From: Actinomycetota bacterium
Lineage (GTDB): Bacteria; Actinomycetota; Thermoleophilia; Gaiellales; Gaiellaceae
Direction: 5' to 3'
Length of the DNA stretch: 7,130 nt
Assembly: GCA_005885565.1 (NCBI GenBank)
Contig: VAXK01000035.1
Location: 1-7,130, forward strand
Shown here: piece after piece, positions 5,424 to 7,130 of the stretch
Numbering within the stretch: position 1 is the stretch's first letter
How the letters are laid out: each line of letters opens with the position of its first letter
The notes under the pieces: model-generated
Told to the model about the DNA's origin: nothing
Database searches by the model: none
The model's input: the letters and a program-made list of their open reading frames with translations, nothing else
Made by a program: the position numbers and the translations under genes

Positions 5424-6974
5424 ATGACGGACTTCCGGCTGCTCGGCCCGTTCGAGGTGCTGGAGGACGACCGGCCGGTCGACCTCCCGAAGGGCAAGCC
5501 GCGCGCCCTGCTCGCGCGCCTGCTCCTCGACGCGGGCCGCGTCGTCTCGGCCGAGACGCTCGTCGAGAGCCTCTGGGGCGACCCCGCGCCGCCGAGCGCG
5601 CCCAAGGTGCTCCAGGTGTACGTGTCGCAGCTCCGCAAGGCGCTCGGGCCGGGCCGGATCGAGACGCGCGCCCCCGGCTACTTCCTTCGGGCCGAGCGGG
5701 ACGAGTACGACCTCGGCCGCTTCGAGACGCTTGCCGAGGCCGCGCGCGGGACGAGCGATCCCGTGCGCCGGGCGCAGTTCCTCGCCGAGGCGCTCGCGCT
5801 CTGGCGCGGGCCGGGCCTCGCGGAGTTCCGCCGGGAGCCGTTCGCGCGCCCGGCGGCGCGGCGGCTCGCCGAGCTCCGGCTCGGCGCCCTCGAGGCGCGG
5901 GTCGGGGCCGAGCTCGAGCTGGGCCGGCACGAGCGCCTCGTCGCCGAGCTCGAGACGCTCCGGCACGAGCGCCTCGTCGCCGAGCTCGAGACGCTCGTCG
6001 AGGAGGAGCCGCTGCGCGAGCAGCTCCGGCGGCAGCTCATGGTCGCGCTCTACCGCTCCGGACGGCAGGCGGAGGCGCTCGCCGCCTATCGGGCCGGCAG
6101 GCGGCTGCTCGTCGAGGAGCTCGGCATCGAGCCTAGCCAGGAGCTGCAGGATCTCGAGCGCGCGATCCTCCGTCACGACCCCGCGCTCGCCGAGCCGCAG
6201 GCCTCGCGCGCGCGTGCGCGCGGGTGCGTCATCGCCTTGGGCGGCCACCTCGCCGATCTCCTCGCTCCGCTCGGCTCCGACGGGCGGGAGCTCCTGCTCG
6301 TCGAGCTCGCCGGCGACGCGGCCGAGCTGCCGGAGCGCGCCGCGCAGCTCGAGTCCGTGCGGACGAGCCTCGTCGAGCGCGGGGTGGACGCGCGGACCGC
6401 CTGCTTCACGTCGAGCGCTCCCGACCAGGATCTCGTCCGCCTTGCGGCCGAGCAGGATGCGGAGCTCCTCGTCGTGGGCTCGCCGCTTCAGGGCTCGGCG
6501 CCGTGCGACGTGGCCGTGGCTCCGCGGCCAGACCTTCCGTTCCGGCCGGACGCGGCCGTGCTCGTCCCGTTCGGCGGCGACAGGGAGGAGTGGGCGGCGC
6601 TCGAGCTCGGCGCCTGGCTCGCCCGCGCGCACGGCCTGCCCCTGCGGCTGCTCGGCGCCGAGGCGCGGGACGGCAGGCGCGACGCGAGCCGGATGCTCGC
6701 GAGCGCGTCGCTCGCCCTCCAGCGGTTCGCCGCGACCGCGGCGGAGCCGGTGCTCGTGGCGCCCGGCCCGCAGGGGATCCTCGCCGCCGAGGGCTCCGTG
6801 CTCGTCGCGTCGCTGCCGGCCGGCGGGCTCGACCCGACCCGCCGCGCGCTCGTCGAGCAGTCGACGATTCCGCTCCTCTTCGTGCGCACCGGCCTGCGGC
6901 CGGGCGGGCTCGCACCCGATCGAACCCTGACCCGCTTCAGCTGGTCGCTCGGAGACGCGGACGCGGCAGTTTGA
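5424..6974 (+). CDS. SARP/BTAD-family transcriptional regulator with degenerate tandem USP-like C-terminal region
   Basis: The 516-residue protein starts like SARP activators (MTDFRLLGPFEVL). An OmpR-type winged helix (about residues 1-90) contains KGKPRALLARLLLDAGRVVSAETLVESLWG and KVLQVYVSQLRKALG, ending GYFL. A BTAD domain (about 96-252) follows, with ALALWRG, LMVALYRSGRQAEALAAYR and LGIEPSQELQDLERAIL. A linker (253-268) leads to two regions resembling universal stress protein folds: about 268-366, with AEQDAELLVVGSP, and 376-489, ending TIPLLFVRTG. The USP nucleotide motif G-x2-G-x9-G-S/T is not intact in either, so ATP binding is doubtful. SARPs bind direct repeats and recruit RNA polymerase. 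A perfect 36-bp duplication adds 12 residues inside BTAD. No NB-ARC ATPase is present, unlike AfsR. The ATG is the first usable start and matches family N-termini; it is divergent from the soluble kinase. Confidence 0.93.
   Translation: MTDFRLLGPFEVLEDDRPVDLPKGKPRALLARLLLDAGRVVSAETLVESLWGDPAPPSAPKVLQVYVSQLRKALGPGRIETRAPGYFLRAERDEYDLGRFETLAEAARGTSDPVRRAQFLAEALALWRGPGLAEFRREPFARPAARRLAELRLGALEARVGAELELGRHERLVAELETLRHERLVAELETLVEEEPLREQLRRQLMVALYRSGRQAEALAAYRAGRRLLVEELGIEPSQELQDLERAILRHDPALAEPQASRARARGCVIALGGHLADLLAPLGSDGRELLLVELAGDAAELPERAAQLESVRTSLVERGVDARTACFTSSAPDQDLVRLAAEQDAELLVVGSPLQGSAPCDVAVAPRPDLPFRPDAAVLVPFGGDREEWAALELGAWLARAHGLPLRLLGAEARDGRRDASRMLASASLALQRFAATAAEPVLVAPGPQGILAAEGSVLVASLPAGGLDPTRRALVEQSTIPLLFVRTGLRPGGLAPDRTLTRFSWSLGDADAAV
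5925..5996 (+). repeat. Perfect 36-bp tandem duplication inside the BTAD coding region
   Basis: Two identical 36-base units (5925-5960 and 5961-5996) encode RHERLVAELETL twice, at residues 168-179 and 180-191. Identity is complete also at silent positions, so the copy is recent, or is an assembly error. Other BTAD proteins have a single copy running straight into the VEEEPLRE-type helix, so one unit is extra. Being 12 codons long, it keeps the frame and lengthens a helical TPR-like region. Confidence 0.95.
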
Positions 6975-6983
6975 CGCAGTTTG
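6966..6983. repeat. Direct repeat GCAGTTTG x2, 10-bp period, at the SARP stop codon
   Basis: GCAGTTTG occurs at 6966-6973 and again at 6976-6983. SARP regulators recognise short direct repeats spaced about one helical turn apart (typically 11 bp), so this is a possible SARP site. It lies 25 bp upstream of the -35 box of the promoter at 7009-7037, further than in classical SARP promoters, and the period is 10 rather than 11. Confidence 0.35.
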
Positions 6984-7008
6984 CGGGCGCGAAAGCTCGC
7001 GTTACATC

Positions 7009-7037
7009 TTGAAATCCATCGGATACCTCGATACTTT
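7009..7037 (+). promoter_or_regulatory. Promoter for the gene starting at 7113
   Basis: TTGAAA (7009-7014, five of six consensus) and TACTTT (7032-7037, TANNNT) are exactly 17 bases apart, in the most AT-rich stretch of the window. Transcription would start near 7044, giving a leader of about 70 bases that contains the hairpin at 7069-7092 and a Shine-Dalgarno site. This is the best promoter match in the window by eye. Confidence 0.65.
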
Positions 7038-7068
7038 TGGTGTGAGGACGAACGACATCGGCGGCGCG

Positions 7069-7092
7069 ACGGCCGGGAGACCGGCCGTTTTT
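7069..7092 (+). terminator. Intrinsic terminator-like hairpin with GAGA tetraloop and T-tract
   Basis: ACGGCCGG (7069-7076), loop GAGA (7077-7080) and CCGGCCGT (7081-7088) form a perfect 8-bp stem closed by a GNRA-type tetraloop, followed at once by TTTT (7089-7092). It could end the SARP transcript 95 bp after its stop codon. Because it also lies between the 7009-7037 promoter and the next start codon, it may instead be a leader attenuator. Confidence 0.75.
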
Positions 7093-7100
7093 ACGCGGGG

Positions 7101-7107
7101 AGAGGGG
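7101..7107 (+). promoter_or_regulatory. Shine-Dalgarno site for the right-edge gene
   Basis: AGAGGGG ends five bases before the ATG at 7113, a good purine-rich ribosome site. It supports the start of a gene of which only six codons are visible, and it lies only about ten bases after the terminator T-tract. Confidence 0.7.
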
Positions 7108-7112
7108 TAAGC

Positions 7113-7130
7113 ATGAGGTTGAGTCGGACG
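7113..7130 (+). CDS. 5' fragment of an unknown gene, cut by the window edge
   Basis: ATG at 7113 opens a frame reading MRLSRT up to the end of the window. The call rests on the Shine-Dalgarno site five bases upstream and on the promoter at 7009-7037. The short basic N-terminus would suit a signal peptide but says little about function. Confidence 0.6.

Noticed and set aside
5301..6632. 443-residue minus-strand open frame opposite the SARP gene
   Set aside because: Its composition is Arg/Glu/Leu/Ala-rich with no recognisable domain, and it mirrors the codon periodicity of the clearly real SARP gene and part of the kinase gene.
6988..7001. CGCGA-AAGC-TCGCG hairpin as the SARP terminator
   Set aside because: The stem is only 5 bp and no T-tract follows; the hairpin at 7069-7092 is far stronger.

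Overview
The window is very GC-rich, densely coded DNA with GTG and TTG starts next to ATG, short gaps, TANNNT-type -10 boxes and several genes without a Shine-Dalgarno site. Together with two Hanks-type Ser/Thr kinases, a SARP/BTAD regulator, an HxlR regulator and a TB27.3-like tandem VOC protein, this points to an actinobacterium. I favour a deep branch such as Thermoleophilia (Solirubrobacterales/Gaiellales), but that placement is inference from gene style, not from a marker gene. No rRNA, tRNA, CRISPR array, insertion sequence or phage gene is visible.

Left part (1-1487): a two-domain VOC (glyoxalase-fold) protein on the minus strand is divergent from an HxlR-family regulator carrying a C-terminal SCP2-like domain. 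Their about 90-bp spacer holds back-to-back promoters whose -35 boxes share a TTGC-N5-GCAA palindrome, a natural site for the regulator to control both genes.

Middle part (1537-4661, plus strand): a secreted NodB-like polysaccharide deacetylase, a membrane-anchored SIMPL (DUF541) protein and a membrane Ser/Thr kinase with an extracytoplasmic TPR-like domain follow one another with gaps of 20-49 bp. They look like a cell-envelope maintenance and sensing group. The kinase may also have its own leaderless promoter inside the end of the SIMPL gene.

Right part (4600-6974): a second, soluble Ser/Thr kinase on the minus strand overlaps the membrane kinase tail-to-tail by 62 bp. It is divergent from a SARP/BTAD regulator, with only 20 bp between the two ATG codons. 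The regulator has a degenerate tandem universal-stress-protein-like C-terminal half and a perfect 36-bp in-frame tandem duplication in its BTAD domain. The soluble kinase plus SARP pair recalls AfsK/AfsR signalling in Streptomyces, and the arrangement of two kinases around one regulator is the most interesting candidate system here.

Right edge (6975-7130): a good promoter, a strong terminator-like GNRA hairpin with a T-tract, a Shine-Dalgarno site and the first six codons of a gene that leaves the window. The hairpin lies between promoter and start codon, so it may act as an attenuator.
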